NCBI GenBank assembly: GCA_001769005.1
Contig: MENE01000182.1
Span: 19,472 to 26,438, forward strand
Length of the DNA stretch: 6,967 bases
Reading direction: 5' to 3'
Source: Bacteroidetes bacterium GWA2_31_9b
GTDB lineage: Bacteria > Bacteroidota > Bacteroidia > Bacteroidales > UBA12077
Every line of letters begins with the position of its first letter. Position 1 is the stretch's first letter. This document shows positions 6,889 to 6,967 of this stretch, piece after piece. The notes under the pieces were generated by a model. The model did no database searches. It saw only the letters and a list, made by a program, of their open reading frames with translations, and was not told where the DNA came from. The position numbers and the translations under genes were made by a program.

Positions 6889-6967
6889 TTATTTTTTGAT
6901 TGTATCTTTTGGAATTTGTTGTTTTACTTCAGTTTCAAGTTCATTTAGACGGTTTAATACTTCGATG
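6889..6967 (-). CDS. C-terminal end of an unidentified protein (5' part outside window)
   Basis: Only the last 25 complete codons are visible, read on the minus strand and ending in TAA at 6891-6889. The peptide contains VLNRLNELETEVKQQ and ends in IPKDTIKK. It is charged and helix-prone, possibly a coiled-coil tail, with no motif that identifies a family. It is taken as a real gene end because it is open to the window edge and its TAA directly abuts the amidohydrolase ATG, an arrangement typical of a tightly packed operon. The reading frame is short enough that it could be open by chance. Confidence 0.55.
   Translation of the reverse strand, partial: IEVLNRLNELETEVKQQIPKDTIKK

Noticed and set aside
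1..6967. Search for a novel multi-gene defence, mobile or biosynthetic system
   Set aside because: All identifiable genes belong to housekeeping or common enzyme families. There are no recombinase, transposase, toxin-antitoxin, CRISPR or nuclease features and no abrupt change in base composition.

Overview
The window is AT-rich chromosomal DNA that most likely comes from a member of the Bacteroidota (Bacteroidetes). This rests on four things: the asparaginyl-tRNA synthetase closely resembles the Bacteroidota type as I remember it; start codons follow A/T-rich leaders with no clear Shine-Dalgarno sequence; a TAnnTTTG-like -7 promoter element lies upstream of asnS; and asnS is followed directly by rpoN. 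The genetic code is standard, and TAA and TAG stops are used. I see no RNA gene, insertion sequence, CRISPR array or phage gene.

Layout. (1) 1-776, minus strand: most of a tandem universal stress protein, cut by the left edge, with an extra N-terminal domain resembling DUF2007. (2) 777-1083: a divergent intergenic region with a candidate asnS promoter. (3) 1084-4619, plus strand: a compact probable operon of asnS, rpoN (sigma-54) and a PAP2-like membrane protein. A TTTTAA microsatellite overlaps the asnS stop, and only 2 bases separate rpoN from the membrane protein gene. (4) 4575-6967, minus strand: a second probable operon, read right to left. It holds the 3' end of an unidentified gene, a TRZ/ATZ-type metal-dependent amidohydrolase and a GT-B (MurG-like) glycosyltransferase. 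The two operons converge and their last coding bases overlap by 45 bp.

How the genes relate. asnS and rpoN supply translation and alternative-sigma functions and are probably co-transcribed. The PAP2-like protein and the glycosyltransferase are both plausible envelope or lipid enzymes, but nothing in the sequence ties them to one pathway. The amidohydrolase resembles aminodeoxyfutalosine deaminase (MqnX) in its C-terminal half, but its substrate is unproven. Overall this looks like an ordinary core-genome segment. I find no convincing new multi-gene system. The points of interest are local: a domain fusion, a catalytic-residue substitution, an ambiguous start, a convergent gene overlap and a repeat carrying the stop codon.
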